The notes under the pieces were generated by a model. That model was not told the DNA's origin. It did not search any database and saw only the letters and a list, made by a program, of their open reading frames with translations. From the NCBI RefSeq assembly GCF_013394595.1, contig NZ_CP053348.1, positions 62,001-126,000 on the forward strand: a stretch of DNA of 64,000 nt, read 5' to 3'. Below, piece after piece: positions 30,589 through 40,493 of the stretch. The stretch's first letter is position 1; every line of letters begins with the position of its first letter. The DNA comes from Winogradskyella forsetii. Its GTDB lineage: Bacteria > Bacteroidota > Bacteroidia > Flavobacteriales > Flavobacteriaceae. Both the position numbers and the translations under genes were made by a program.

Positions 30589-30768
30589 TTGCAGGGAAAA
30601 TAATAAGACCATATAAGTTCTTAAGATAATTGTAACACAAAAAATGCGTTACATTAATTACATTTACAAACTAGGATTTTGAAACGAACATGTTAAAAGT
30701 GTTGTGAGCTAAGCCAATGGCAAAAAGCTAAACACTTGTGATCTCCAAAATTCAATAGAAAAAAACAC

Positions 30769-31560
30769 ATGAAACATATTTTAACCTTAATATTATGCTT
30801 TGCAGGGTTTCAAGCAGCAAATCTTGAAAAGGAATCTGCATTTCAGGAAGGCGAGTGGTTTAAATTTGAAATGAGCTACAGTGGTTTTCTAAAAGCAGGA
30901 AACGCAACATTATCGGTTAATGAAACAAATTTGGAAGGGAAACCAGTGTATCATGTTGTCGGAAAAGGTTGGACAACTGGTGCCATAAAATGGTTTTTTA
31001 AAGTCAAGGATCGTTACGAAAGTTATTTCGATAAAGCCACAGGCGCTCCCTATAAATTCATTAGAAAAATAGACGAAGGTGGTCACACCAAGGATATAGA
31101 AATTACCTTTGATCATCAAAATAACATTGCTGAGGTAAACAATAAAAAACACAAGGAAACTAAAAAAGTAACTACCGAACAAGATGTTCAGGATATGGTT
31201 TCCATGTATTATTATTTAAGAAATAAAATTGATATAAGCGATTTAAAAGAAGGTGACGAGATTGAAACCAATATGTTTTTTGATGAAGAAAACTACGGTT
31301 TTAAATTAAAATATTTAGGCAAAGAAACCATTGAGGTAGAAGTTAATGGCAGTGAGGTAAAAGTAAAAACTATTAAATTTAGGCCTTACGTTATGGCTGG
31401 TCGTGTTTTTAAAGAAGAAGAAAGTTTGACACTTTGGGTAAGTGCCGATAAAAATAAGATACCTTTAAAAGTAAAAGCAGATTTAGCTGTGGGTTCCCTT
31501 CGAGCAGATCTTGTAGAATTTAAAGGTTTAAAACACTCCTTTAAAATAGAATTTGATTAA
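30769..31560 (+). CDS. DUF3108 domain protein, exported
   Basis: A 263-aa protein with an N-terminal hydrophobic signal (about 1-17, ending near FQAAN). A beta-rich body follows, with GEWFKFEMSYSGFLKAGNATL, GWTTGAIKWFFKVKDRYESYFD and LTLWVSADKNKIPLK, the pattern of DUF3108. The family is periplasmic or outer-membrane associated with unknown function. It is 8 bp upstream of the tryptophan dioxygenase gene and heads a probable four-gene operon ending in pgi. Confidence 0.82.
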   Translation: MKHILTLILCFAGFQAANLEKESAFQEGEWFKFEMSYSGFLKAGNATLSVNETNLEGKPVYHVVGKGWTTGAIKWFFKVKDRYESYFDKATGAPYKFIRKIDEGGHTKDIEITFDHQNNIAEVNNKKHKETKKVTTEQDVQDMVSMYYYLRNKIDISDLKEGDEIETNMFFDEENYGFKLKYLGKETIEVEVNGSEVKVKTIKFRPYVMAGRVFKEEESLTLWVSADKNKIPLKVKADLAVGSLRADLVEFKGLKHSFKIEFD

Positions 31561-31568
31561 TTAATAAC

Positions 31569-32501
31569 ATGCACGATTTACATAAATTCGATAATATTGT
31601 AAAAGAACTTCAAAAGAAGTATATAGCAATTGACCAAGACACAGACGACCATTTATACGGCTTACTTTATAGCAAACCCATAACTTATTGGGATTACATA
31701 CAAACAGATGCGCTACTGAATTTGCAAATTCAACGGACAACGCTTCCAGATGAAATGGTATTTATAGCTTATCATCAAATTAACGAATTGATTTTTAAAA
31801 TGATACTTTGGGAAATTTCCCAAGTCGCAGAAAAAGAAGATATCGACGTTACTTTTTTTGAAAGTAAACTGATGAGAATTAGCCGTTATTTCGATATGCT
31901 ATCCACGTCTTTCAACATTATGAGAGAGGGTATGGAAGTAGAGCAGTATATGAAATTTAGATATACCCTCACTCCAGCAAGTGGTTTTCAAAGCGCTCAA
32001 TACAGACTTATTGAGTTTGCTTCTACAGAATTAATCAATCTTATTGATTATAGATTTAGAAAAGATATTGATAGAGAGACACCGTTTACACATGCTTTTG
32101 AACATTTATATTGGCAAGCGGCAGGAAAAGACCATAAAACAGGGAAAAAATCCACACTTTTAGTTAATTTTGAAAAACGTTACAAAGATGAGTTTTTAAG
32201 GTTTATGGAAACCTATAACACTAAAAATCTTTGGACACGTTTTAAAGAGTTGCCTGAAAAGGATCAAAAAAATGAAGAGCTTGTAAAAGCCATGCGGCAT
32301 TACGATTACACCGTTAACGTAAGCTGGGTAATGGCACACTACAACGCAGCCAAACATTATATTGATAGCGGCATTGGAGATGGAGAAGCAACAGGAGGAA
32401 GTGACTGGAAAAAATACATGCATCCAAAATATCAGAAACGTATTTTTTTCCCAGAACTGTGGAGCGAAGAAGAATTAGAAAATTGGGGAAATAATTTATA
32501 A
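31569..32501 (+). CDS. Tryptophan 2,3-dioxygenase family protein
   Basis: A 310-aa haem-dependent enzyme family that opens the indole ring of tryptophan to N-formylkynurenine. Family segments: ITYWDYIQTDALLNLQ near 37-52, DEMVFIAYHQINELIFKMIL near 59-78 with the substrate/haem-pocket His, and YTLTPASGFQSAQYRLIEF near 135. The rest of the kynurenine pathway is not in the window. It lies between DUF3108 and M23 genes with gaps of 8 and 5 bp. Confidence 0.92.
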   Translation: MHDLHKFDNIVKELQKKYIAIDQDTDDHLYGLLYSKPITYWDYIQTDALLNLQIQRTTLPDEMVFIAYHQINELIFKMILWEISQVAEKEDIDVTFFESKLMRISRYFDMLSTSFNIMREGMEVEQYMKFRYTLTPASGFQSAQYRLIEFASTELINLIDYRFRKDIDRETPFTHAFEHLYWQAAGKDHKTGKKSTLLVNFEKRYKDEFLRFMETYNTKNLWTRFKELPEKDQKNEELVKAMRHYDYTVNVSWVMAHYNAAKHYIDSGIGDGEATGGSDWKKYMHPKYQKRIFFPELWSEEELENWGNNL

Positions 32502-32506
32502 AGTTA

Positions 32507-33823
32507 ATGCAATTAAGAAATAGCCTGGCAATAGTCATTATTGCTGCAAGTTTATGGACATGTAAAGAAGATAATTCTGCCGAAGTCGCTTACGAAAAAG
32601 AAGAAGCCGAAATTGTTGAAGAAGAAAAGATTCTTGAATTTGGTTTCGATATCAATAACTATATTGTAAAGCGGGATACCATTCAAAAAGGTGATAGTTT
32701 TGGTGAAATTCTTCAACGTAATAATATTGGCTATCCTGATATTTTTAAAATAGCAGAGGTCACTAAAGACACTTTCGATATCAGAAAACTTCATCCAGGA
32801 AAACCGTATACCTTGCTGTTTTCAAAAGAGTCTGAAAAGGATAGTCTTCCCAGTCCAGAAACTTTTATTTACCAGGCAGATCAAGTGAAATATGTGGTCA
32901 TAAATTTAAAAGATTCCATTCATGCTTACACCAACAAAAAACCAGTAACTTTTGTTGAAAAAACAGCGACTGGTATTATAGAAAGTAGTATTTCCTCAAC
33001 TTTAGAGGAAAAAGGATTAAGTCAGAAATTAGCCTATAAAATGGCGGATGATATTTATGCCTGGACTATAGATTTTAGAAGGTTGCAAAAAGGCGACCGT
33101 TTCAAGGTGCTTTATACGGACAAATACATTGATGACACTATTTATGCTGGTGTCCATCATGTTAAAGCCGCTTATTTTGAGCATAACGGCGATTCTTTAT
33201 ATGCTTTCGAATTTGAAACCGATTCTGTAAAAGGCATTCGGGATTACTTTAATGAAAACGCAAAAAATCTAAGACGTGCTTTTTTAAAGGCACCTGTACA
33301 GTTTAGTAGAATATCATCTCGTTATAACCTGAAACGCCGTATTGCAGTTTATGGTTATAAAGTCCGTCCGCATAAAGGAACCGATTTTGCTGCACCAATT
33401 GGTACACCGATTATGGCAACTGCCAATGGAACCGTAATCGAATCTACGCGACGCGGTGGCAACGGAAAATATGTGAAAATTAGGCATAATGATACCTATT
33501 CTACTCAATATTTGCACATGAGCAGACAAGCGGTTAAAAAAGGCCAATTTGTAAAACAAGGCGATATAATTGGTTATGTCGGTATGACAGGAAATACAGG
33601 TGGTCCACATGTGTGCTACCGTTTCTGGAAAAATGGAAGTCAGGTAGATCCATTTAAACAAAAGCTGCCGGAAGCCAAACCAATTTCAGACAGTTTAAAA
33701 GTGAAATTCCTAGACCATATAAAACCTATAAAGCAACGCCTGGACAATATTTTCTTCTTAGAAGCTGAGCCAAAGGAAACAGAAAACAACATAAGCGAAG
33801 ATTTAACAACAGACATACAATAA
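32507..33823 (+). CDS. M23 (LytM-like) peptidoglycan metallopeptidase, HxC variant
   Basis: A 438-aa protein with a probable lipoprotein signal (LWTC near residue 19). A LysM-like or OapA-like N-region (KGDSFGEILQRNNI) and a C-terminal M23 domain follow. The zinc motif HxxxD is seen as His289-Asp293 in HKGTD. The second motif, normally HxH, reads GPHVCYRF, so His368 is kept while the outer zinc-ligand His is Cys370. Cys can bind zinc, so activity is not excluded. It overlaps the pgi start by 1 bp (TAATG). Confidence 0.88.
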   Translation: MQLRNSLAIVIIAASLWTCKEDNSAEVAYEKEEAEIVEEEKILEFGFDINNYIVKRDTIQKGDSFGEILQRNNIGYPDIFKIAEVTKDTFDIRKLHPGKPYTLLFSKESEKDSLPSPETFIYQADQVKYVVINLKDSIHAYTNKKPVTFVEKTATGIIESSISSTLEEKGLSQKLAYKMADDIYAWTIDFRRLQKGDRFKVLYTDKYIDDTIYAGVHHVKAAYFEHNGDSLYAFEFETDSVKGIRDYFNENAKNLRRAFLKAPVQFSRISSRYNLKRRIAVYGYKVRPHKGTDFAAPIGTPIMATANGTVIESTRRGGNGKYVKIRHNDTYSTQYLHMSRQAVKKGQFVKQGDIIGYVGMTGNTGGPHVCYRFWKNGSQVDPFKQKLPEAKPISDSLKVKFLDHIKPIKQRLDNIFFLEAEPKETENNISEDLTTDIQ

Positions 33824-35469
33824 TGGCACTAAAAGCAACCAACCCAACCACCACAGAAGCTTGGAAAAAATTACAGGCACATTTTGAAACTATTAAATCG
33901 CAGCATTTAAAGGACATGTTTAAAAATGATGCTGAAAGAGCAAATGGTCTTACGGTAAAGTGGGAAGACTTTTTTGTCGATTTCTCTAAAAACAGAATCA
34001 CAACAGAAACCATCGATTTGTTAATTGAATTAGCAAAAGAGGTGCACCTAAAAAATGCCATTTCAAAATATTTTGATGGCGATGTCATTAATGCCACTGA
34101 AGGAAGAGCGGTATTACACACGGCTTTAAGAGCACCAAAAGAAGCTAAGGTTTTAGTTGATGGCGAAAATGTGATTCCTGAAGTGCATGAGGTAAAGAAA
34201 AAGATTGAAAATTTCACAAACGCTGTTGTTAGCGGTACTCATAAAGGACATACAGGAAAAGCAATAACAGATGTTGTTAATATCGGAATTGGAGGTTCAG
34301 ATTTGGGGCCAGCTATGGTGGTAGATTCTCTTCAGTTTTATAAAAATCAGTTGACTACCCATTTCGTAAGTAATGTCGATGGTGACCATTACCAAGAAGT
34401 CATTAAAAACTTAAATCCTGAGACCACACTTTTTGTGATTGTATCTAAAACCTTTACAACACAAGAAACCTTAAGCAATGCCAATTCCATTAGAGCTTGG
34501 TTTTTAGGATCACAGCCAAAAGAAGCGGTTTCTAAACATTTTGTAGCGGTTTCAACTAACATTGAAAGTGTAAAGAACTTCGGAATCGATGAAGCGAATA
34601 TTTTCCCAATGAAAGATTGGGTTGGTGGACGATTTTCACTATGGAGTGCCGTTGGGCTTTCTATAAGTTTAGCCTTAGGGCATAAGCATTTTGAGAGCTT
34701 ATTGGATGGCGCGCACAAAATGGACGAGCATTTTAGAACGACAGATTTCAATGAGAATATTCCAGTAATATCAGCACTATTAACCGTTTGGTATAATAAT
34801 TTCTTTCAATCGGAAAGCGAAGCCATTATTCCATATACACAATACTTAAATCAGTTTGCTACCTATTTGCAACAAGGCATTATGGAAAGTAATGGTAAAA
34901 GTATCGATAGAGCTGGGAACAAAGTAAATTACCAAACAGGTACATTAATTTGGGGTGAGCCAGGAACGAATTCACAACACGCCTTTTTTCAATTGATTCA
35001 TCAAGGAACTAAATTGATTCCGACTGATTTTATTGGATTTGTTAATTCACTTTACGGAAACAAAGACCATCACGATAAGTTGATGTCCAATTATTTCGCT
35101 CAAACAGAAGCCTTGATGAACGGTAAAACAGAAGCAGAGGTTTTATCGGAATTAAAAGGGCAATCAGCGTCCGAAGATGAGATAAAAAACCTTTTACCTT
35201 TCAAAGTATTCGAAGGGAACAAACCAACAACCTCACTCTTAATTCAAAAATTAATACCAGAAAGCTTAGGAAAACTCATTGCCATGTACGAACACAAAAT
35301 TTTTGTACAAGGTATTATTTGGAATATCTATAGTTACGATCAATTTGGTGTTGAGTTAGGGAAACAATTAGCAAAATCTATATTAGCAGAACTTCAGGAA
35401 GCTAATTCATCTTCACAACACGACGCGTCTACTCAAAATTTAATAGCATTTTATAATAAGAATTATTAA
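33823..35469 (+). CDS. pgi: Glucose-6-phosphate isomerase
   Basis: Interconverts glucose-6-phosphate and fructose-6-phosphate in glycolysis. The 548-aa protein carries NIGIGGSDLGPAMV near 150, the signature GEPGTNSQHAFFQLIHQGT near 380-400 (split here) with catalytic residues, and the C-terminal SYDQFGVELGKQLA with the active-site Lys. The TAATG overlap with the M23 gene indicates translational coupling. It is the last gene of the operon. Confidence 0.98.
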   Translation: MALKATNPTTTEAWKKLQAHFETIKSQHLKDMFKNDAERANGLTVKWEDFFVDFSKNRITTETIDLLIELAKEVHLKNAISKYFDGDVINATEGRAVLHTALRAPKEAKVLVDGENVIPEVHEVKKKIENFTNAVVSGTHKGHTGKAITDVVNIGIGGSDLGPAMVVDSLQFYKNQLTTHFVSNVDGDHYQEVIKNLNPETTLFVIVSKTFTTQETLSNANSIRAWFLGSQPKEAVSKHFVAVSTNIESVKNFGIDEANIFPMKDWVGGRFSLWSAVGLSISLALGHKHFESLLDGAHKMDEHFRTTDFNENIPVISALLTVWYNNFFQSESEAIIPYTQYLNQFATYLQQGIMESNGKSIDRAGNKVNYQTGTLIWGEPGTNSQHAFFQLIHQGTKLIPTDFIGFVNSLYGNKDHHDKLMSNYFAQTEALMNGKTEAEVLSELKGQSASEDEIKNLLPFKVFEGNKPTTSLLIQKLIPESLGKLIAMYEHKIFVQGIIWNIYSYDQFGVELGKQLAKSILAELQEANSSSQHDASTQNLIAFYNKNY

Positions 35470-35589
35470 AATCTGTTAATTTTTTTTAATTAAATTCGTT
35501 ATGCGTGCATAGAATTTGACAATTCTACAATTATTGTATATAGATATGGATTGTTAACATTGAGTTAATGTTTTAGTTAGAGTATTGCG

Positions 35590-35597
35590 TAAATTTG
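35590..35597 (+). promoter_or_regulatory. -7 box of the second TonB-receptor operon
   Basis: TAAATTTG fits TAnnTTTG, 36 bp before the ATG at 35634. A TTG lies 27 bp upstream (35560-35562), longer than ideal. Confidence 0.55.
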
Positions 35598-35633
35598 CGC
35601 CGAATAATAAAACCAATTAACTTAAATTTTAAT

Positions 35634-38168
35634 ATGAAAAAATTTAATCAATTTTTATGTATTGCCATATTGACCCTGTTCTCAACAGCGATATATGCTC
35701 AAGCCACTATCACAGGAAAAATTATTGATGGTGACATGAACTCACCACTTCCTGGTGCCAATATTATAGTTAAAGGAACAACAAATGGAACAACGACAAA
35801 CTTTGATGGTGATTTCACTTTAAATGCAGCATCAGAATCTGGAGAGGTTGTAATATCTTATGTGGGGTACGTAACTCAAACTATAGCCTATAGTGGAGAT
35901 ACAGATTTAGGAACAATTACGTTAATGTCTAGTGACGTAGGGTTAGATGAAATTATGATTATCGCTTCTGTAGCAGTTGATAGAAAAACGCCAGTTGCAG
36001 TTTCAACCATAAAAGCAGAAGAGATTTCTTTAAAATTAAGTACTCAAGAATTTCCTGAAATTTTGAAATCTACTCCAGGTGTATATGTAACAAGACAAGG
36101 TGGTGGTTACGGAGATAGTAGAATTAACCTTAGAGGATTTGATTCTGAAAATGTAGCGGTAATGATTAACGGTGTTCCAGTAAACGACATGGAAAATGGA
36201 GCTGTTTATTGGAGTAACTGGGCAGGTTTAGGAGATGTAACTTCCACTATGCAAGTTCAAAGAGGTTTAGGAGCTTCTAAAGTGGCAGTTTCATCAGTTG
36301 GTGGTACAATTAACATTATTACTAAAACAACAGATGCTGTTCAAGGAGGGAATATTATGTCGACTATAGGAAACGATGGGTATTTAAAATATGGAATGAC
36401 ATATTCAACTGGTTTAAATGAAAAAGGATTTGCTGCAACAGTTAGTGCGTCAAAAATTTCTGGTGATGGATATGTTGATGGAACTGAATTTTCAGGATAT
36501 AACTATTTTGTAAGTTTATCTCAACAAATAAATGATGCGCACAGACTTTCATTTACTGCATTTGGGGCGCAACAAGAACATGGGCAGCGTTTTAACCGTT
36601 CAACTATTGCTGAATTACAAGAAACAGACTCAGGACCTAAGAAAGCAAATAAAGATTGGGGTTATAAAAATGGTCAAGTTTATCACCAATCGTACAACTT
36701 CTATCATAAGCCTCAAATGTCTATAAACCATTTATGGGATATTAACGAAAAGTCAGTTTTATCAACAGCGGTTTATGCTTCTTTTGGTTCTGGAGGAGGA
36801 AGAAGAGATGAGGGCTCAAAAATCGGGTCAGCAGAATATAGAATTGGGTCTACGGGCTTAACACCAATTGATTTCGACAGAATCATATTAGAGAATAAAG
36901 CAAATGGGGTGAATGGTTCCAGCGATATTATATCATCTTCTAGAAATTCTCATGAATGGTATGGTATATTATCTACTTATAAAAATAGAGTTAATGATGC
37001 ATTGACTATTTCAGGTGGTTTAGATGGACGCTATTATATTGGCTCTCACTGGTACCAAGTAGATGATCTTTTAGGCGGAGAGTTTTACTTGGATAATGAA
37101 GTTAATACATTTGCTTTCGGCCAACCACTTAAAGTTGGAGACAAGTACAATAAAGATTACGATGGTATAGTTTTAAGATATGGTCTTTTCGGACAGGCTG
37201 AGTATCAACTCACAGAAAAGTTGAATTTCTTTATGGCTGCAGATATTTCTAATAGTAGTTATAACCAGAAAGAATATATGAATAGAACCATTACAGGAAG
37301 CAGAAAGTCTGAAACACAAAGCTTCTTAGGCTATGGTATTAAAGGGGGTGGTAACTATAATCTTGATGCTAATAATAACGTTTTTGTAAATATAGGCTAC
37401 TTTTCCAGAGCTCCATTCTTAGATGCTGTATTTATTAACGAAGATGGCATAGATGCTAATACAGATGCTGTAAATGAAAATGTATTTAGTGCCGAATTAG
37501 GATACGGTTTTCGTGGTGATAAGCTAAGTGCCAATGTCAATGTATATTATACTAATTGGTTGGATAAAGCTGTTGAAGGAAGGATACCAAATGATAACGA
37601 CCCATTTTTTTATAACTTATCAGGTGTAGATGCCTTACATCAAGGTGTTGAGGTTGACTTTAGATATAAGGCCACAGATATTCTCACTGTAACAGGTATG
37701 GCGTCTTTGGGTGATTGGAAATGGACAAGTAACGCATCAGGTCCTGCGAGAAATCAAGCGGGACAGGTGAGAGATACAATAACTGTTGTCGCCGATGGTT
37801 TGAAAGTTGGTGATGCTGCTCAGACTACTTTTGCTTTAGGTGTTGACTACAAGCTAGCACCAAAATCTAATATCTACGTAGATTATAACTTTGCAGGTGA
37901 CAATTACGCATCTTATGATGTTACAAATAGAGAAAGTGCTGGACTTCCTGACGTCTGGAAAATCCCTGATTTTGGTTTATTTGATTTAGGGATGAGACAT
38001 ACCTTTGAATTGGGTTCTTTCGAAGCAACCTTAAATGGTAAAATCAATAATGTATTTAATACAGAGTATATCTCTGATGCAAATGACGTTGAGGGCTTAG
38101 CTGAAAAAGCTCTAGTATATTACGGACCGGGAAGAACCTATAGTGTAGGATTAAAAGTTAAATTTTAA
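35634..38168 (+). CDS. TonB-dependent outer-membrane receptor
   Basis: An 844-aa receptor. It has a signal peptide (MKKFNQFLCIAI to IYAQ), then a carboxypeptidase-regulatory-like domain (about 24-100). The plug holds DEIMIIASVAVDRKTPVAVS and INLRGFDSENVAVMINGVPVNDMENGAVYWSNW (parts of the conserved plug), and a barrel ends in YSVGLKVKF. I chose the ATG at 35634 because it begins the signal peptide; an earlier in-frame start lies in the promoter. It is 12 bp upstream of a surface lipoprotein with three internal repeats, so the pair resembles a SusC/SusD-like unit without SusD homology. Substrate unknown. Confidence 0.93.
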   Translation: MKKFNQFLCIAILTLFSTAIYAQATITGKIIDGDMNSPLPGANIIVKGTTNGTTTNFDGDFTLNAASESGEVVISYVGYVTQTIAYSGDTDLGTITLMSSDVGLDEIMIIASVAVDRKTPVAVSTIKAEEISLKLSTQEFPEILKSTPGVYVTRQGGGYGDSRINLRGFDSENVAVMINGVPVNDMENGAVYWSNWAGLGDVTSTMQVQRGLGASKVAVSSVGGTINIITKTTDAVQGGNIMSTIGNDGYLKYGMTYSTGLNEKGFAATVSASKISGDGYVDGTEFSGYNYFVSLSQQINDAHRLSFTAFGAQQEHGQRFNRSTIAELQETDSGPKKANKDWGYKNGQVYHQSYNFYHKPQMSINHLWDINEKSVLSTAVYASFGSGGGRRDEGSKIGSAEYRIGSTGLTPIDFDRIILENKANGVNGSSDIISSSRNSHEWYGILSTYKNRVNDALTISGGLDGRYYIGSHWYQVDDLLGGEFYLDNEVNTFAFGQPLKVGDKYNKDYDGIVLRYGLFGQAEYQLTEKLNFFMAADISNSSYNQKEYMNRTITGSRKSETQSFLGYGIKGGGNYNLDANNNVFVNIGYFSRAPFLDAVFINEDGIDANTDAVNENVFSAELGYGFRGDKLSANVNVYYTNWLDKAVEGRIPNDNDPFFYNLSGVDALHQGVEVDFRYKATDILTVTGMASLGDWKWTSNASGPARNQAGQVRDTITVVADGLKVGDAAQTTFALGVDYKLAPKSNIYVDYNFAGDNYASYDVTNRESAGLPDVWKIPDFGLFDLGMRHTFELGSFEATLNGKINNVFNTEYISDANDVEGLAEKALVYYGPGRTYSVGLKVKF

Positions 38169-38180
38169 AAAATAATTGAG

Positions 38181-39854
38181 ATGAAAAGAATAATTTATTG
38201 TTTAGCAATTTTGGGTATAACCTTCGTGGGTTGTGACCCAATGGAGGATATCTATGATGATTTAGATACAAGTGCCGATCCAATAGTGGGTAGTGATACA
38301 TATACACTAACTAGTGATGATTATGACGCCTTAGACTTGGGTTTCGGAAGTTTTAATTCTGAACAACAAGCAAAAGATTCTATTCCACAACTATTAGAAA
38401 CAATGTATCCATTTTGGGGCGAAGGTTCTCAAGTGTTAGTGGGATATGATTTATATATTGGTTCGGCCGAAGGTGTAAGTGATTATACTGGTGCTACCAT
38501 TTATGAATTCACTAATTCTGATTATGCTACCGCTGGAAGTGATGCTTTTGGATTTTATCCAGACGTCAACGCTTCTGAAGAGATTCCTGCAATACTCGAA
38601 GCTCAAATAGTAGATCCAGTTGAAGGAGATGTAGTTTTAGCGAAATATGATCAATATACTGAAGATCCTGTAGTGGGACTAGCGGATTTAGTGGCTTATG
38701 ATTTTGCCGGAAGTCTTGAAGGATGGAATATTGTTGAAGAATCAGGTGATGATGAGGTATGGACATCAGAAACAGGTAACGTGCGCGGAAATGGTTTTTT
38801 TGGTGACCAATATTCAAATGTTGAGTGGCTAGTTTCACCTTCCATAGATTTGTCTGGGGAAAGTGATTTGAAATTCCAGATTACACAAGAACTTGATTTT
38901 GCCGGAGATCCATCTTTAGTTAAAATTTTAGTCTCTACAGATTATTCAGGTGACGTTTTAACTGCAACTTGGGACGAAATTGTATTAGCAAATCCTGCAA
39001 CTGAGGATATGGCGACTTCTGAAGATTACGATTTTTCTGCTTATGACGGCGAAACTATTAATATTGCTTTCAAATATACATCTATAGGAGATGATCCAAG
39101 TACACCTGACGTTGATGAAGGTGATGCTGCAAGATGGAGAATACAAAGTTTAAAAATTAAGACATTAGGCGCTACTGGTGAAACCAACTCTAAAGGAGAA
39201 TACTTTATGTATTCAGCAGGTGCTTGGGATACTATTGAAGGTGTTTATTACTTAAGTTCTGCTGATTTTGATTCAATGGGTGAAGGTTCTGGTCAACCTG
39301 GACAATATGATAATTTCGGTAGTTCAATTCCGCCAGATAATTATTTACCAACATTCTTGGAATTGACTTTCCCATATGCTCAAGAGGAAGAAGAGTTATT
39401 GGTCATATATGATTATTATTCAAGTTCAAGTGGAGCACAAATTAGAGGTAATGCTTATACTTATATGAATGGCGTATGGTCTGGTCATGAAAGTGTCATT
39501 TCTACAACGTTACAATTTGGTATTGAAGATGGTATTTGGGTTCCAGATAATACAATTAGATATACACTAACTAGTGATGACTATGCTGCGATAGTTTCTG
39601 CTTTAGCTACGGATTATCCAGCAGCCACAGATAGTATGGGTAACTATGGAAATATGGACAGAAGAGCTGGAAACAGTGCTGAATGGACTGATGCCATGGT
39701 ATTAGATGCAATTAGCGTCGTGCTCAACAATATTGATCCATCTGCAGCAGAAGAACAAAAATATATTATTACAATTGAAGTTTACAATGGTAGCAATACT
39801 ACAGAAGATTTCGCAGTAATAAAAATGGGAGGTGAATGGGTTTACCAAAACTAA
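38181..39854 (+). CDS. Surface lipoprotein with three internal repeats and an anchor-J-like domain
   Basis: A 557-aa lipoprotein (TFVGC, Cys15). Three copies of a unit of roughly 90-100 aa beginning Y-x-L-[TS]-S-x-D-[YF] are seen: near residues 41 (YTLTSDDYDAL), 353 (YYLSSADFDSM) and 461 (YTLTSDDYAAI). Between the first and second lies a jelly-roll region of about 150 aa (YDFAGSLEGWNI to RWRIQSLKI), typical of choice-of-anchor J or DUF5017 domains. The body is very acidic. It is cotranscribed with a TonB receptor and probably captures its ligand. Ligand unknown. Confidence 0.75.
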   Translation: MKRIIYCLAILGITFVGCDPMEDIYDDLDTSADPIVGSDTYTLTSDDYDALDLGFGSFNSEQQAKDSIPQLLETMYPFWGEGSQVLVGYDLYIGSAEGVSDYTGATIYEFTNSDYATAGSDAFGFYPDVNASEEIPAILEAQIVDPVEGDVVLAKYDQYTEDPVVGLADLVAYDFAGSLEGWNIVEESGDDEVWTSETGNVRGNGFFGDQYSNVEWLVSPSIDLSGESDLKFQITQELDFAGDPSLVKILVSTDYSGDVLTATWDEIVLANPATEDMATSEDYDFSAYDGETINIAFKYTSIGDDPSTPDVDEGDAARWRIQSLKIKTLGATGETNSKGEYFMYSAGAWDTIEGVYYLSSADFDSMGEGSGQPGQYDNFGSSIPPDNYLPTFLELTFPYAQEEEELLVIYDYYSSSSGAQIRGNAYTYMNGVWSGHESVISTTLQFGIEDGIWVPDNTIRYTLTSDDYAAIVSALATDYPAATDSMGNYGNMDRRAGNSAEWTDAMVLDAISVVLNNIDPSAAEEQKYIITIEVYNGSNTTEDFAVIKMGGEWVYQN

Positions 39855-39870
39855 TTGATCTTTAAAATTA

Positions 39871-39907
39871 AAAAAGCCTCTTGATAATATACTTCAAGAG
39901 GCTTTTT
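39871..39907. terminator. Bidirectional terminator between the lipoprotein gene and gldD
   Basis: A 14-bp stem (39871-39884 with 39894-39907) with an A-run on one side and a T-run on the other, serving both converging transcripts. Confidence 0.92.
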
Positions 39908-39923
39908 TTATTTAAAAAAAGTA

Positions 39924-40493
39924 TTAATCCTCCCAACGCACACTCTCCATAATCTTCTTAATATCCTTCTTCAAATATTCTGCAGCCGGATAAATAGAAT
40001 CGTAATTAGGTTTCGCGTAGAAGTAAAGCGAACCACTTAAAAAGTGATTAATACTATCCGTAACATAAAATTGGGATTGCGATGCTGCGTTACCTCCAAT
40101 TTCATACAACATCCCATATACATTTGCTTCCTTGTTTTCATAGAGATTACTTGAAATTTCATCAGCTTTGATCGTATGTTTTTGGGTGAGGTTTTGAGCA
40201 TCTCTCAACAAGCTATCCAAATTATTGTTTTCCACCGCTTTATAAGTGAGGTAAATAGTGGCTTTTAAAGTTGGGTATTTTACATCAACACCATTGGTTT
40301 TACCCAAAGACTTTATAGTTTTTATTGGATTAGCAAGTTCATTTTTTTCAAAAGAGAATGGTAATGGGACACTAGTCTTTTTGTAATTGGCTTTTGGGTA
40401 CTCTAATCTTAAATAACCTTTAGGTTTTGGTAACGGATCGTCTCCACAACTAAACATCAATAAACCTAATAAGGGTAAGACTATTCGCTTCAT
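39924..40493 (-). CDS. gldD: Gliding motility lipoprotein GldD
   Basis: A 189-aa lipoprotein (LLMFSC, Cys16) needed for gliding motility and T9SS function in Flavobacterium. The family start PKPKGYLRLEYPKANY is present, and it ends in KKIMESVRWED. The gene overlaps gldE by 4 bp (ATGA), so the two are translationally coupled. Expected in the cell envelope. Confidence 0.95.
   Translation of the reverse strand: MKRIVLPLLGLLMFSCGDDPLPKPKGYLRLEYPKANYKKTSVPLPFSFEKNELANPIKTIKSLGKTNGVDVKYPTLKATIYLTYKAVENNNLDSLLRDAQNLTQKHTIKADEISSNLYENKEANVYGMLYEIGGNAASQSQFYVTDSINHFLSGSLYFYAKPNYDSIYPAAEYLKKDIKKIMESVRWED

Larger units (their letters stand above)
30129..30768. other. 640-bp intergenic region with an unexplained promoter
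   Basis: It starts with a hairpin (30136-30166) after hppD. It then contains a full promoter-like pair (30396-30422), an AT-rich stretch and a CCTGCCCG-type dispersed repeat (30568-30588). No ORF with credible codon use was seen. It is either a long leader of the DUF3108 operon or holds a small RNA. Confidence 0.5.
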
